A stretch of 64,000 bases of DNA from Chloroflexota bacterium (GCA_016860845.1 BOKF01000001.1:248001-312000), one strand, 5' to 3'. Counted from the stretch's first letter, positions 1-9,192 are shown. Translations and numbers: made by a program. The notes: a model not told the origin generated them from the letters alone.

Positions 1-1
1 C

Positions 2-2095
2 TATCTCTACGGTTATCACCCACCCGACTATTACCACGTCGAAGTAGGCCAGCCGGACTCCCATACCGTTGTTTCTCGCGCGCCGGATTTTGATAATGTG
101 ACGGCGGAAACCAATGTGCTGGTGGATCACACCGATACGGAAAAGGGGAATTATCGTTATGGTTTGGCCTTGCGGCGTTCGGGAGACAATTACTACGCTT
201 TTGCAGTGTCGTCGCGCACAGGCACGTGGCAGGTGCTCAAAAGTTCGTCCGGTCAGCTTGAGGTTTTGGCCGAAGGATCGGTCGAGTCGCTGCAAGGCTT
301 TGCTCCACCGGGTTTCACCCCGGATAAAACCGACAGCTTACGCGTGGATGCTAATGGGGCCAATTTCACATTTTACATCAACGGCGAGGCAGTCACAGAA
401 GTGAGCGACACCGACTACTCCAGCGGCCAGATCGGTTTCTTTGTTGAGACTCTCGATGAAACCCTGGCCCATGTCCACTACGACGAACTGGTGGTGCGGC
501 AAGTTGAAGAGGGAGCAGTCGCCAGTGCGCCGGCGAAAGGTATTCTGGAGCAGGAGGATTTTACCGATCCCAACAGCGGCTGGCCGGCTTCGAGCGATGA
601 CAAACAGGTGCTCGGCTACCACCCGCCGGATTATTATCACGTTCAGATTAGCATCCCCAACGATTGGGCCGTGGCCTCCAAAGCGCCGGATTTTACGGAT
701 GCGACCGTCGAAACGGAGGTACTGGTGGACCATACCGATACCGAGAAAGGCGACTTTCGCTACGGCCTGGCCCTGCGCCGTTCCGGGGATGATAAATTCT
801 ACGCCTTTGCCGTTTCCTCGCGGACGGGGACGTGGCAGGTGCTGAAACGTACGGCGGCGGGTTTCGAGACGCTGGCCGAGGGCAAGGTCGAGACGCTGCA
901 AGGCTTTGCTCCGCCGGGTTTCACCCCCGATAAAACCGACACACTGCGGGTAGATGCCCAGGGCGCTGATTTCGTTTTTCAGATTAACGGCCAGCCAATG
1001 GCCCAGGTGCATGATGAGGATTACCCCACCGGGCAGGTCGGCTTCTTTGTCGAGACCTTTGACGAAGCTTTAGCCCACGTGCATTACGAAGCCTTGACGG
1101 TGCGGGAAGTCGAATTTGAGGCTGTCGCTGCCGCGCCGGGAACTACCCCAACAACGGCGGCTGCCGCTGCCGCACCGACTGCTGAAGCTCCAGCCATTGC
1201 AGAACCAACTTCTGAAACACTGGCTGAGGAAGCGTCAACTTCCGCAGCGCCGACTGAGGAAGCACCCTCTTCCGCAACGCCGACGTCGGAAGAATCAACC
1301 TCAGATGTCATTGCTACGGCTACCGCAACGGTCCCGCCGCCGACTCCAACCCCTGAACCTGAGCCGACAGCCACCCCGGAGCCTCCGACGGCTACCGCCG
1401 TGCCAAAGCCGGTGGGCATGGTGTTAATCCCGGCTGGTTCTTTTCTCATGGGGTCAGCTTCCGGTCAGGCCAACGAAGCGCCGGTGCATGAAGTAGCTTT
1501 GGACGCTTTTTATATGGATACGTTTGAGGTTAGCAACGCCCAATACCGGGCCTGCGTTAACAGCGGCGGCTGCACGCCGGGTAACAAGGTCGACTCCTTT
1601 ACCTACAAAGGCTACCGCGACAACCCAACCTATGATAATTATCCGGTCGTAGGCGTAACCTGGGATCAGGCCGAGGCTTACTGCCGCTGGGCCGGCAAGC
1701 GCCTGCCGAGCGAGGCTGAGTGGGAGTATGCGGCAAGAGGTCCTGAAAACTTGATCTGGCCCTGGGGCAATACGTTTGATCCCGCTCTGTCGGCGGCCAG
1801 CGCACCCGACACCCAGCCGGTGGACAGCTATCCTAGCGGGGTCAGCCCATTTGGGATATATAATATGGCGGGCAATGCGGGCGAGTGGGTGGCCGATGTT
1901 TACAATGAAACATTTTATGCCAGCTCACCCGCCAAGAATCCCCTTAGCACGGGTGATGGCGCCGGCCGAATCTTTCGCGGCGGCAGCTTTGCCAACGCCG
2001 ACGGCGCTTTTTACACCACCAGCCGCCGCTATGGCAATGCCCGCACCTTCAACGATGTGGATGTGGGCTTCCGCTGCGCCAAAAATGCTTCCTGA
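2..2095 (+). CDS. SUMF1-domain protein with tandem jelly-roll-like repeats (5' end outside window)
   Basis: The frame is open from base 2, so the start lies upstream; about 697 residues are visible. Two repeats of about 195 residues share the phrases GYHPPDYYHV, APDF, VLVDHTDTEKG and GLALRRSG. They look like LamG/concanavalin-type beta-sandwich modules; this fold is inferred, not proven. A Pro/Thr/Ala/Glu-rich linker follows (about 1130-1410). The C-terminal domain is the formylglycine-generating-enzyme-like (SUMF1) fold, with GMVLIPAGSFLMGS, EVSNAQYRACV, LPSEAEWEYAARG, YNMAGNAGEWVAD and a terminal GFRCAKN. Many such domains are binding or structural rather than sulfatase-maturing, so no catalytic role is claimed. 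The linker and beta modules suggest an extracytoplasmic or surface protein, but the N-terminus cannot be seen. The stop codon directly abuts that of the convergent response regulator. Confidence 0.85.
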   Translation, partial: YLYGYHPPDYYHVEVGQPDSHTVVSRAPDFDNVTAETNVLVDHTDTEKGNYRYGLALRRSGDNYYAFAVSSRTGTWQVLKSSSGQLEVLAEGSVESLQGFAPPGFTPDKTDSLRVDANGANFTFYINGEAVTEVSDTDYSSGQIGFFVETLDETLAHVHYDELVVRQVEEGAVASAPAKGILEQEDFTDPNSGWPASSDDKQVLGYHPPDYYHVQISIPNDWAVASKAPDFTDATVETEVLVDHTDTEKGDFRYGLALRRSGDDKFYAFAVSSRTGTWQVLKRTAAGFETLAEGKVETLQGFAPPGFTPDKTDTLRVDAQGADFVFQINGQPMAQVHDEDYPTGQVGFFVETFDEALAHVHYEALTVREVEFEAVAAAPGTTPTTAAAAAAPTAEAPAIAEPTSETLAEEASTSAAPTEEAPSSATPTSEESTSDVIATATATVPPPTPTPEPEPTATPEPPTATAVPKPVGMVLIPAGSFLMGSASGQANEAPVHEVALDAFYMDTFEVSNAQYRACVNSGGCTPGNKVDSFTYKGYRDNPTYDNYPVVGVTWDQAEAYCRWAGKRLPSEAEWEYAARGPENLIWPWGNTFDPALSAASAPDTQPVDSYPSGVSPFGIYNMAGNAGEWVADVYNETFYASSPAKNPLSTGDGAGRIFRGGSFANADGAFYTTSRRYGNARTFNDVDVGFRCAKNAS

Positions 2096-2815
2096 TTATT
2101 TTCCTTTTTGCGCTTTTAATCGAGCCACTTCCTGGCGTAACGCGGCCTCAATATCAATCATGCGGGTTTGTCCCAGATAAGTGGTCGGCTGAGCGTCGGT
2201 TGTCTGCTGCAACACCCGCATCACCGCCGCAATCAAGTCGGCGCTATCCTGGCTGTCCCGGACCATTTTTGCCAGAACAGCTTGCTGGGGCAGTTCCTTG
2301 CGCAGAGCCTCCTGAAGTAGAGTCAGATTACCACTCAAAACCATCAAGTGGTTGTTGATGTAGTGGGACAGAGTTACCGCCGTTTGGCGAACTGTTTCTG
2401 AAGCAATCAAATTGCGGGTCAGTTCTTCCCGTTCGCGTACGAGCCGGGTCTCTTGCAAGGCTCGATCCACCGCCTGCTGTACTTCCTCAACTGTGAAAGG
2501 TTTAGCCAGGTAATCACGCACACCCAGGCGAAAAACCTCAACCGCCGTACTTTCAGAACCGTGCATCGTCATAAAGATGACTGGAGCCTGACAGCCAGCC
2601 TGGCGCAGGCTCTTCAGCACCTGAAGGCCATCCATAAAAGGCAGTTGCATATCCAGCATAATCAAATCTGGCTGGCGCGAGACGGCCAGTTTCAGGCCGC
2701 TGCGGCCATCGGCGGCGCTAATCACCTGATATCCCAAGGGGGTTAACATGTACTCCTTTAGGACATGTACAATCTCGGCGCTATCGTCCACGACCAGAAT
2801 TGTTTCATTGGACAT
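2096..2815 (-). CDS. Response regulator with receiver domain and HisKA-like helical tail
   Basis: 239 residues. Residues 1-125 form a CheY-like receiver: acidic pair in ILVVDDS, phospho-acceptor Asp in LIMLDMQLP, Thr/Ser in MTMHGS and Lys in LAKPF. The C-terminal half (about 130-239) has a predicted helical segment with TLSHYINNHLMVLSGNL, which resembles the H-box of a histidine-kinase dimerisation domain. No ATP-binding N, G1 or G2 boxes follow, and there is no DNA-binding domain. It could be a phosphotransfer or dimerising output, but that is inference. No partner kinase is nearby. The gene ends flush against the convergent SUMF1 gene with no gap. Confidence 0.85.
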   Translation of the reverse strand: MSNETILVVDDSAEIVHVLKEYMLTPLGYQVISAADGRSGLKLAVSRQPDLIMLDMQLPFMDGLQVLKSLRQAGCQAPVIFMTMHGSESTAVEVFRLGVRDYLAKPFTVEEVQQAVDRALQETRLVREREELTRNLIASETVRQTAVTLSHYINNHLMVLSGNLTLLQEALRKELPQQAVLAKMVRDSQDSADLIAAVMRVLQQTTDAQPTTYLGQTRMIDIEAALRQEVARLKAQKGK

Positions 2816-2912
2816 GGGGATTAGTCTCCCAAAGAAGGTCGGCGTTTAGAGATGTATGATTAAATACCCGACGCTTGGTTTAGTCAATTTTGAAATCTGT
2901 TTCGATTTCCTC

Positions 2913-2941
2913 TTGACATCTCGGAGAGATTATAGTAGAAT
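2913..2941 (+). promoter_or_regulatory. Sigma-70-type promoter of the lacI-iolG-ABC operon
   Basis: TTGACA at 2913-2918 and TAGAAT at 2936-2941 are separated by 17 bases. Transcription would start near 2948, just before the palindrome at 2951, so a bound repressor would block initiation or early elongation. Confidence 0.75.
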
Positions 2942-2950
2942 GGGGTTGTA

Positions 2951-2966
2951 ATGCACACGTGTGCAT
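2951..2966. promoter_or_regulatory. Perfect 16-bp palindromic operator, copy 1
   Basis: ATGCACACGTGTGCAT is a perfect inverted repeat with a central CG, typical of LacI-family operators. It lies at the predicted transcription start of the lacI gene, pointing to autoregulation. A near-identical copy at 10637-10652 occupies the same position relative to the iolM promoter. Confidence 0.8.
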
Positions 2967-2995
2967 AATTTTACAACTTTTGCTGGAGAAGTCGG

Positions 2996-4033
2996 GTGCC
3001 GGTAACGATAAAAGATATCGCTAAAGCTGCCGGAGTCTCTCACACTACTGTCTCTCGCGCCCTCAATTCCAATCCTGCTATCAGTCCTGAAACAACTGAA
3101 CGTGTCCAGCAATTGGCGCGGCAAATGGGTTATGTGCCCAGCGCCGTTGCTCAAAGCCTGTTGTCGCGCCGGACGCAAACCATCGGCATGGTCGTCACCA
3201 CCATCGCCGACCCCTTCATTGTCAAGGTGGTTGAAGGCGCGGAACAGATTGCTCGGGCAGCGGGTTACAGCATTTTCTTGACCACCTCGCATAACAAGCC
3301 TGAGCACGAAATGGCCGTGGTGGAGACTTTTCAACGCCGCCGGGTAGATGCCATTATCGTTACCTCCTCACGGGTGGGTAGTCTGTATAGTTCGCAGTTG
3401 GACCAGATCCGGGTTCCGATTGTCCTGATTAATAATCAGGAAGAAGGTGAGTTTTTGCACTCGGTGACTGTAGACGATTTGCAGGGAGCGCAGTTAGCTG
3501 TAGCTCACCTCCTGGCCCTGGGCCACCGCCGGATTGGTTACATTGGCGCCGCCGACCGCCCCAAATCAAACGGGCGGCGCCTGGCCGGATACCTGGCCGC
3601 CTTAAAGCAGGCCGGTGTCACGCCTGATCCAACATTGATGATATCACCCGCAGCAACCGATGACCTGGAACGGGGCCGGGCCGGGCTGGAGATACTGTGG
3701 GCAGCGGGTGCAACGGCTGCTTTTTGCTATAATGATTTGATTGCGATTGGGCTGCTGCTGGCCTCCCGCCAGCGGGATATTAGCGTGCCGGCGATGATGA
3801 GTGTGGTCGGTTTTGACGATATTGAGCCAGCCTTGTATACTAATCCTCCCCTAACTACTGTTCATCAACCTCGCTTGGAACTTGGTCAACTGGCTATGAC
3901 GATGACGCTCGATTTACTCAATGGACAGGAGGCGCAAGATCGGATACTATCCTGTGAACTTGTGGTGCGTGAGTCAACGAGTCAACAAATCAGCGAGTCA
4001 GCGAAGGGCGAATACCCTATCACGCTTAGATGA
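2996..4033 (+). CDS. LacI-family transcriptional regulator, probable repressor of the inositol genes
   Basis: 345 residues from a GTG start, with GGAGA upstream. The N-terminal helix-turn-helix reads VTIKDIAKAAGVSHTTVSRA and is followed by the hinge helix ending AVAQSLLSRR. The rest is a periplasmic-binding-like sensor domain (SVVGFDDIEPA, TTVHQPRLELGQLA). The effector should be a sugar or polyol; an inositol pathway intermediate is inferred from the genes that share its operator. The last residues after VVREST are encoded by an 8-base tandem repeat (3971-4002), so the C-terminal tail appears to be repeat-derived. Downstream genes iolG and the ABC importer lie on the same strand and are probably co-transcribed. 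Confidence 0.9.
   Translation: MPVTIKDIAKAAGVSHTTVSRALNSNPAISPETTERVQQLARQMGYVPSAVAQSLLSRRTQTIGMVVTTIADPFIVKVVEGAEQIARAAGYSIFLTTSHNKPEHEMAVVETFQRRRVDAIIVTSSRVGSLYSSQLDQIRVPIVLINNQEEGEFLHSVTVDDLQGAQLAVAHLLALGHRRIGYIGAADRPKSNGRRLAGYLAALKQAGVTPDPTLMISPAATDDLERGRAGLEILWAAGATAAFCYNDLIAIGLLLASRQRDISVPAMMSVVGFDDIEPALYTNPPLTTVHQPRLELGQLAMTMTLDLLNGQEAQDRILSCELVVRESTSQQISESAKGEYPITLR
3971..4002 (+). repeat. Octamer tandem repeat inside the lacI 3' end
   Basis: Four units GAGTCAAC, GAGTCAAC, AAATCAGC, GAGTCAGC. They are translated as the tail of the regulator, beyond the point where LacI-family proteins usually end. Confidence 0.75.
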
Positions 4034-4077
4034 ACAAGTGCTGACTGACAAATCCACGCCCGTTGGACGGGCAGTCT

Positions 4078-4098
4078 AAAATCCAAAATCCAAAATCT
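4078..4098 (+). repeat. Heptamer repeat (AAAATCC)x3
   Basis: Three head-to-tail copies, the last ending in T. They lie directly before the iolG ribosome binding site. Confidence 0.8.
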
Positions 4099-4114
4099 AA
4101 CCGTGGAGTCACAG

Positions 4115-5134
4115 ATGACTACAAAAATCAATGTTGGAATCATTGGCGCGGGCCGGATTGGCCGGGTGCATGCCGAGAGTCTTGCTTACCGTATTCCTCA
4201 AGCCCGGATTCTGGCTGTTTCTGACGTTTTTTTGGAGGCTGCCGAAAAGTGTGCGGCTGATTTTCAGATTCCGGCCGCCTTTAAAGATCACCGGGCTATC
4301 CTGGAAAATAAGGACATCGAAGCGGTGATCATTTGCTCCAGTACCGATACCCACGCCCAATTCATCAGCGAGGCAGCCGCCGCCGGGAAACATATCTTTT
4401 GCGAGAAGCCTATTGCCCTGGACCTGGCCAAAATTGATGAGGCCCTGGCAATGGTTGAACGGCATCAAGTTAAGCTGCAAATCGGCTTTAACCGCCGTTT
4501 TGACCCTAATTTCAAACAGGCCCGTGACCAGGTTGCTGCCGGCAAAATCGGGACGCCCCACATCCTGCGCATTACCAGCCGCGACCCTGCCCCGCCGCCG
4601 CTTGACTATATTAAGGTCTCGGGGGGCATTTTCCTAGATATGACCATCCACGATTTTGATATGGCCCGCTACTTGATGGACAGTGAAGTAGAGGAAATTT
4701 ATGCCGCCGGGGCGGTCCTGGTTGATCCGGCTATTGGCGCGGCGGGTGATGTTGATACTGCGCTGATCACCTTACGCTTTGCCAACGGCGCAATTGGCGC
4801 TATTGATAACAGCCGCCGGGCTGTTTACGGCTACGACCAGCGGGTCGAAGTTTTCGGCTCGGAGGGAGTGGTGGTTGTTGCCAATAATACGCCGCATCAG
4901 GCTGTTTTGAGCAATGCCGAGGGTGTTCACGCAGCCCTGCCGCTCTACTTCTTCCTGGAACGTTACATGGACGCCTACGTGGCCGAAATGAAAGCCTTTA
5001 TTGAAGCTATCCAGCGAAATACTCCACCCCCTGTTACTGGTCGTGATGGCCGGATTCCGGTGGTGATTGGCCTGGCCGCCTGGAAATCTTACCGGGAAAA
5101 TCGGCCGGTCAAATTAAGCGAGATTAAGGGATGA
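4115..5134 (+). CDS. iolG: Gfo/Idh/MocA dehydrogenase, probable myo-inositol 2-dehydrogenase
   Basis: 339 residues. ATG 4115 is chosen because GTGGAG 8-13 bases upstream fits as its ribosome binding site; the GTG at 4103 would lie within that site. The NAD-binding Rossmann motif GIIGAGRIG is at the N-terminus, the conserved EKP lies near residue 95, and the catalytic region reads SGGIFLDMTIHDFDMARYL with its His and Asp. Family role: oxidation of myo-inositol to scyllo-inosose (2-keto-myo-inositol) in the cytoplasm. GFNRRFDPNF and the presence of iolM, iolN and iolO support inositol over other polyols, but Gfo/Idh/MocA substrates are hard to predict. It precedes the ABC importer and has a paralogue at 9403. 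Confidence 0.75.
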   Translation: MTTKINVGIIGAGRIGRVHAESLAYRIPQARILAVSDVFLEAAEKCAADFQIPAAFKDHRAILENKDIEAVIICSSTDTHAQFISEAAAAGKHIFCEKPIALDLAKIDEALAMVERHQVKLQIGFNRRFDPNFKQARDQVAAGKIGTPHILRITSRDPAPPPLDYIKVSGGIFLDMTIHDFDMARYLMDSEVEEIYAAGAVLVDPAIGAAGDVDTALITLRFANGAIGAIDNSRRAVYGYDQRVEVFGSEGVVVVANNTPHQAVLSNAEGVHAALPLYFFLERYMDAYVAEMKAFIEAIQRNTPPPVTGRDGRIPVVIGLAAWKSYRENRPVKLSEIKG

Positions 5135-5364
5135 ATTAACAGTGGCGGCCGCCAGCAGACAGGGAAAAGACGCCTGCTGGCTAAAGCTGGCTGTTTTTCA
5201 ATAACTCGATACAAAAGGAGGGATTGCCCCGGTAAAACTATTGTCTGAATTTGGATAGGATGTTTTTGGTAGCAGAGATTTCCCTATTAAGCCACAGCGG
5301 AGAAATCTCAACGTAGGCTATAAGAATCAACCAAACTAACTTCAATGTGGAGGAGATTTTAACG

Positions 5365-6390
5365 ATGAAAAAAGTATTTCTGATGTTGGTCTTGTTCAGC
5401 CTTTTTGCTCTAGTAATAGGCCAATGGAGCGCTATGGCCACCACCGTTTCGGCTGCCCCGCCGCAGCAGGATGCGACCGAAGAAGCCATGATGGAAGGGG
5501 CCATGGAAATGCGCGACATCCGCATCGTGGTCGTCAGCCACGGCCAGGCCTCTGACCCGTTCTGGTCGGTGGTCAAGAATGGGGTGGATCAGGCGGCCAA
5601 GGATATGCGCGTGACCGTCGAGTACCAGGCCCCCGGCACCTTCGATATGGTTGCCATGGCCCAGCTTATTGACGCCGCGGTTGCTACTGAACCGGATGGG
5701 CTGGTCGTCTCCATTCCCGATGCCGACGCTTTGGGCGACTCGATCACTGCGGCCATTGACGCCGGTATTCCGGTCATTTCCATGAACTCCGGCAGCGATG
5801 TAGCCAAGGAACTGGGCATTCTGACCCACGTTGGCCAGACCGAATATGAAGCTGGCTATGGTGGCGGCCAACGCATGGCCGAGGCTGGCGTGACCAACGC
5901 GCTCTGTGTTAACCAGGAAGTTGGTAATGCGGCGCTTGACCTGCGCTGCGAGGGCTTCACCGCGGCGATGGAAGAAGCGGGCGGCACGGCTGAGGTGCTG
6001 GCCGTTGAACTGGCCGACCCGGTTGATGCCCAGGAAAAGGTTGTTGCTGCTCTGACCGCGAACCCCGACGTTGACGGCATCCTGACCCTGGGACCGACCG
6101 GTTCTGCCCCGGCCCTGGCCGCCCTGGAGGCCGAAGGACTGTTGGGCGAGATCCCCCTGGCAACCTTTGACCTTTCCCCGGAAGTGCTCGAAGCAGTCCG
6201 TGACGGCAATATGCTGTTTGCGATTGACCAACAGCAGTATATCCAGGGCTACCTGCCCATCGTACTGCTGACCCTCTACAACGAAAACCTGAACACCATT
6301 GCCAACGATGTCCTCATGACCGGCCCTGGTTTTGTGACCCAGGAGACGGCGGAGCGCGTCATCGAATTGGCCACGGCGGGCACCCGCTAG
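5365..6390 (+). CDS. CUT2-type ABC transporter sugar-binding protein
   Basis: 341 residues from ATG 5365; AGGAG at 5351-5355 is its ribosome binding site, so the GTG at 5347 is not used. The N-terminus is a signal peptide (MKK, hydrophobic core, VSA-AP cleavage site) without a lipobox Cys, so the mature protein appears not to be a lipoprotein. The mature part is a ribose/galactose-type type I periplasmic-binding fold: [52 protein letters not shown] and the conserved DQQQYIQGY near the end. It should capture an inositol- or pyranose-like ligand for the permease and ATPase downstream. A hairpin follows the stop, consistent with higher expression than the membrane components. Confidence 0.85.
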   Translation: MKKVFLMLVLFSLFALVIGQWSAMATTVSAAPPQQDATEEAMMEGAMEMRDIRIVVVSHGQASDPFWSVVKNGVDQAAKDMRVTVEYQAPGTFDMVAMAQLIDAAVATEPDGLVVSIPDADALGDSITAAIDAGIPVISMNSGSDVAKELGILTHVGQTEYEAGYGGGQRMAEAGVTNALCVNQEVGNAALDLRCEGFTAAMEEAGGTAEVLAVELADPVDAQEKVVAALTANPDVDGILTLGPTGSAPALAALEAEGLLGEIPLATFDLSPEVLEAVRDGNMLFAIDQQQYIQGYLPIVLLTLYNENLNTIANDVLMTGPGFVTQETAERVIELATAGTR

Positions 6391-6398
6391 TTACATCA

Positions 6399-6431
6399 AA
6401 AGGCCGGGGTTGAACTTCGACCCCGGCCTTT
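6399..6431 (+). terminator. Hairpin between binding protein and permease
   Basis: Arms AAAGGCCGGGGT (6399-6410) and ACCCCGGCCTTT (6420-6431) pair over 12 bp around a 9-base loop. There is only a short U stretch, so it may be a partial terminator or mRNA stabiliser that raises the binding-protein:permease ratio. Confidence 0.7.
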
Positions 6432-6462
6432 CTGCACCCCTGTCTACCCTTTACTGTTTTCA

Positions 6463-6503
6463 AGGAGTGCTCACGAGCTGTGGCACGCCACTGGGGATGA
6501 AAA
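6463..6503 (+). repeat. 43-bp dispersed element, left module, copy 1
   Basis: Begins AGGAGTGCTCACGAGC, then a GTGGC/GCCAC mini-hairpin, and ends ATGAAAAT. Related copies are at 9193-9235, 11946-11988 and, inverted, 51456-51498. No coding potential is apparent. Confidence 0.65.
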
Positions 6504-6506
6504 TAA

Positions 6507-6565
6507 TTTGTAGTGACGACTTCAGTCGTCCAAACCTATAAGCGACTGAAGTCGCTACTACAAAC
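6507..6565. repeat. Imperfect inverted repeat with self-complementary arms
   Basis: Arms of about 23 bases pair across an 11-base centre; the outer parts read TTTGTAGT and ACTACAAA. Each arm is also a hairpin alone (GACGAC-TTCA-GTCGTC and AGCGAC-TGAA-GTCGCT). It looks like a small mobile palindromic repeat inserted before the permease ribosome binding site. Confidence 0.7.
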
Positions 6566-6589
6566 AAGCTATTTACGTAAGGAGGGAAA

Positions 6590-7636
6590 ATGGCAACGAC
6601 AACAGCCACTAAAAGAGATGAACGCCTGGTTGAAGCCGGCTTGCTGAAACGCCTATTCACGCGGCCGGAGTTCGGCGCCGCTGCCGGAGCCATCCTTGTC
6701 TGGTTATTCTTTGCTTTTGTCGCCCCCACGGGATTCCTCAGCCTCAGAGGGACAGCCAGCTACCTGGAGGTTTCGGCCCAAATCGGTATTTTGGCGGTCG
6801 CCGTAGCTTTACTGATGATTGGGGGGGAATTTGACTTATCAATTGGCTCGGTGATTGGGGGGGTTGGGGTAACTATCGCCATCCTGGCAACCGAATCGGA
6901 CATCCCCCTCCCTGTGGCGGCGCTGGTCGCCCTGGTCTTAGCCCTGATTATCGGTTTCCTGAATGGTTACATGGTTGTAAAAACTCAGTTGCCCTCCTTT
7001 ATTATCACCCTGGGAGCCTTGTTTATTGTCCGGGGGGCTACTATCGGCTTTACGCGATTGATTACCGGTCGAACCCAGGTAGGCGGCCTTGACGATGTGG
7101 TCGGCTACAATCTGCTCCAAACCCTCTTTGCTAGCGATATTCCCATCGGCAGAGCCAATTTTAATATCGCTATTGTCTGGTGGTTTATCGTGGCTGCTAT
7201 TGCTACCTGGATTCTCATGCGGACCAAAATTGGCAACTGGATTTTTGGTATTGGTGGGTCGGCCCTGGCGGCCCGCAATGTGGGGGTGCCGGTTAACCAA
7301 TTGAAGATTGGTCTATTTATGACGACGGCCTTTGCGGCCTGGTTGGTAGCAACGATCCAGGTGGTTAATGTAAAATCAGCCGATGTGCTGCGGGGGACGC
7401 AGCAAGAGTTTGTGGCTATTATCGCTACGGTCATAGGCGGCACGCTGCTCACCGGTGGCTACGGTTCAGTCATTGGGGCCTGCCTGGGGGCGCTCATTTT
7501 TGGCATGGTCCGCCAGGGCATTGTTTTTGCCGGGGTCGACTCCGACTGGTACCAGGTGTTTATGGGAGCGATGCTGGTCATCGCCGTGTTGATTAACAAC
7601 TATATCAGGAAGCGGGCGGAGGCATCGAGAAAATGA
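6590..7636 (+). CDS. CUT2-type ABC transporter permease
   Basis: 348 residues; AAGGAGG at 6579-6585 precedes the ATG. It has about ten hydrophobic segments and belongs to the RbsC-like BPD_transp_2 family: [43 protein letters not shown] and the conserved cytoplasmic [14 protein letters not shown] loop that contacts the ATPase. It forms the membrane channel for the sugar delivered by the binding protein. Its stop overlaps the ATPase start by four bases (ATGA), so the two are translationally coupled. Confidence 0.88.
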   Translation: MATTTATKRDERLVEAGLLKRLFTRPEFGAAAGAILVWLFFAFVAPTGFLSLRGTASYLEVSAQIGILAVAVALLMIGGEFDLSIGSVIGGVGVTIAILATESDIPLPVAALVALVLALIIGFLNGYMVVKTQLPSFIITLGALFIVRGATIGFTRLITGRTQVGGLDDVVGYNLLQTLFASDIPIGRANFNIAIVWWFIVAAIATWILMRTKIGNWIFGIGGSALAARNVGVPVNQLKIGLFMTTAFAAWLVATIQVVNVKSADVLRGTQQEFVAIIATVIGGTLLTGGYGSVIGACLGALIFGMVRQGIVFAGVDSDWYQVFMGAMLVIAVLINNYIRKRAEASRK

Positions 7637-8523
7637 GTCAAAATAGTTCGCCTTTGATTGAGATGCGTAATATCTCCAAATATTTTGGCAGCGTCATCGC
7701 GCTCCAGGATGTTTCGATGGACGTGAGTGCCGGCGAAGTGATGTGTTTGCTGGGCGATAACGGCGCGGGCAAATCCACCCTGATCAAAACGCTGGCCGGC
7801 GTACACCTGCCCGATGAAGGGCACTACTTTGTTGAAGGGAAAGAGGTTCACTTTAACTCGCCCCGCGACGCCCTGGACCACGGCATCGCCACCGTTTATC
7901 AGGACCTGGCCATGATCCCCTTGATGAGCATTTCCCGGAACTTCTTTCTTGGCTCAGAACCGACGACAGGTTGGGGCGTTTTTAAGCGCTTCAACATTGG
8001 CTTCGCCGACCGGGTGGCGCGGGAAGAAATGGGCAAGATGGGTATTGATATCCGCGATCCCGCTCAGCCGGTCGGCACGCTCTCCGGCGGTGAGCGCCAA
8101 TGCGTGGCGATTGCCCGGGCAGTCTATTTTGGGGCCAAGGTGCTGATTCTGGATGAACCAACTGCCGCTCTGGGGGTCAAGCAGGCCGGGGTGGTGCTGC
8201 GTTACGTGGCTCAGGCCAGGGCGCGCAATCTGGGCGTTATCCTGATTACCCACAACCCTCACCATGCCTATGCCGTTGGCGATAGATTTACCATCCTGAA
8301 ACGGGGCCGGACCTTTGGGACCTTTACCAAAACAGAACTGGCCCGTGAAGAGATGGTCAGGATGATGTCTGGGGCCGATGAGCTGGATGCTTTGAGCCAC
8401 GAACTGGCAGAATTCGCTCGCACCGATGCGATGGCAGGAGGAGAAGCGGGTGAAGCCGACCGGCAACTGGCGCAAGCCCTGGAGGAAAGCGAAGAAGTAT
8501 TCTCCCAGGGCCTGGAAGAGTGA
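7633..8523 (+). CDS. ABC transporter ATP-binding protein, single-domain CUT2 type
   Basis: 296 residues with one ATPase domain instead of the two fused domains of RbsA/XylG, like the fructose importer FrcA. Walker A is GDNGAGKST, the Q-loop region is TVYQDLAM, the signature is LSGGERQ, Walker B is VLILDEPT and the switch His is in ITHNPHHA. After about residue 255 there is an acidic, probably helical tail ending [10 protein letters not shown] that is not part of the core domain. The pair of permease and single ATPase implies homodimers of each. Confidence 0.88.
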   Translation: MSQNSSPLIEMRNISKYFGSVIALQDVSMDVSAGEVMCLLGDNGAGKSTLIKTLAGVHLPDEGHYFVEGKEVHFNSPRDALDHGIATVYQDLAMIPLMSISRNFFLGSEPTTGWGVFKRFNIGFADRVAREEMGKMGIDIRDPAQPVGTLSGGERQCVAIARAVYFGAKVLILDEPTAALGVKQAGVVLRYVAQARARNLGVILITHNPHHAYAVGDRFTILKRGRTFGTFTKTELAREEMVRMMSGADELDALSHELAEFARTDAMAGGEAGEADRQLAQALEESEEVFSQGLEE

Positions 8524-8536
8524 GGGGTAAACAGTC

Positions 8537-9103
8537 ATGGCTGAACTAAGCTCGTCACAAGTTTATGATTTGCTTAACCGGCCCCGGCCGCTCTGGCTGG
8601 CCGGCTGCGACCTGAGCGGTGCTTATTTGAAAGGGGCCAATTTGAGCGGCGCTGATCTCACGGAGGCAAATCTGAGCCAGGCTAACCTCACCGGTGCAAC
8701 CCTGATTGGAGCCAACCTGACCGGAGCCAACCTGACCGGAGCCGACTTGTCCGGAGCTAACTTGAGCGAGGCCGATCTGAGTTACGCCGACTTGAGTCAT
8801 GCCAACCTGGTAAAAGCCAACTTGCGCCAGGGCCGGCTCAATTATGCCATTCTGGAAGAAGCCAATTTGTTTGAAGTTAACCTGCGGGAAGCGTATCTGA
8901 CCGAAGCCAATCTGAGTGGGGCCAATTTGAGTGAGGTTATCCTGCTCAAAGCGGTGCTCAAGGGGACCAACCTGGCTAATGCGAACCTGGAAGGAGCGCA
9001 CCTGCGGGGGGCCAACTTATTCGAGGCCAACCTGGATGGGGCCAATTTGACCAATGCCCACATGCGCGGGGCGATGAAACCCAACGGTGATATTTACGAT
9101 TAA
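8537..9103 (+). CDS. Pentapeptide-repeat protein
   Basis: 188 residues, starting 13 bases after the ATPase stop and so very likely in the same operon. From about residue 22 almost the whole chain is built of A(N/D)LSxx pentapeptides such as ANLSGADLTEANL, predicting a right-handed quadrilateral beta-helix with about seven coils. A short N-terminal segment (SSQVYDLLNRPRPLWLAGCDLSG) caps it. No enzymatic residues or signal peptide are visible. Members of this family act as scaffolds or DNA-gyrase mimics, but nothing here shows which. Its position inside a sugar-uptake operon is unusual. Confidence 0.85.
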   Translation: MAELSSSQVYDLLNRPRPLWLAGCDLSGAYLKGANLSGADLTEANLSQANLTGATLIGANLTGANLTGADLSGANLSEADLSYADLSHANLVKANLRQGRLNYAILEEANLFEVNLREAYLTEANLSGANLSEVILLKAVLKGTNLANANLEGAHLRGANLFEANLDGANLTNAHMRGAMKPNGDIYD

Positions 9104-9192
9104 GGCGACCGCTGACGGAAGATGTAATACCCTTGTGGTACCGCCGACCGCTGCGACTGTGTTTATGAGGGTCAGCAGGTGGTAGTCATTCA

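Noticed and set aside
338..1012. Long antisense frame opposite the SUMF1 protein
   Set aside because: It mirrors the codon pattern of the real gene, has no ribosome site and lies wholly inside a gene with clear domain matches.
5410..6231. 273-codon minus-strand frame inside the binding-protein gene
   Set aside because: A shadow of a GC-rich coding strand; the plus-strand protein has a signal peptide and family motifs.
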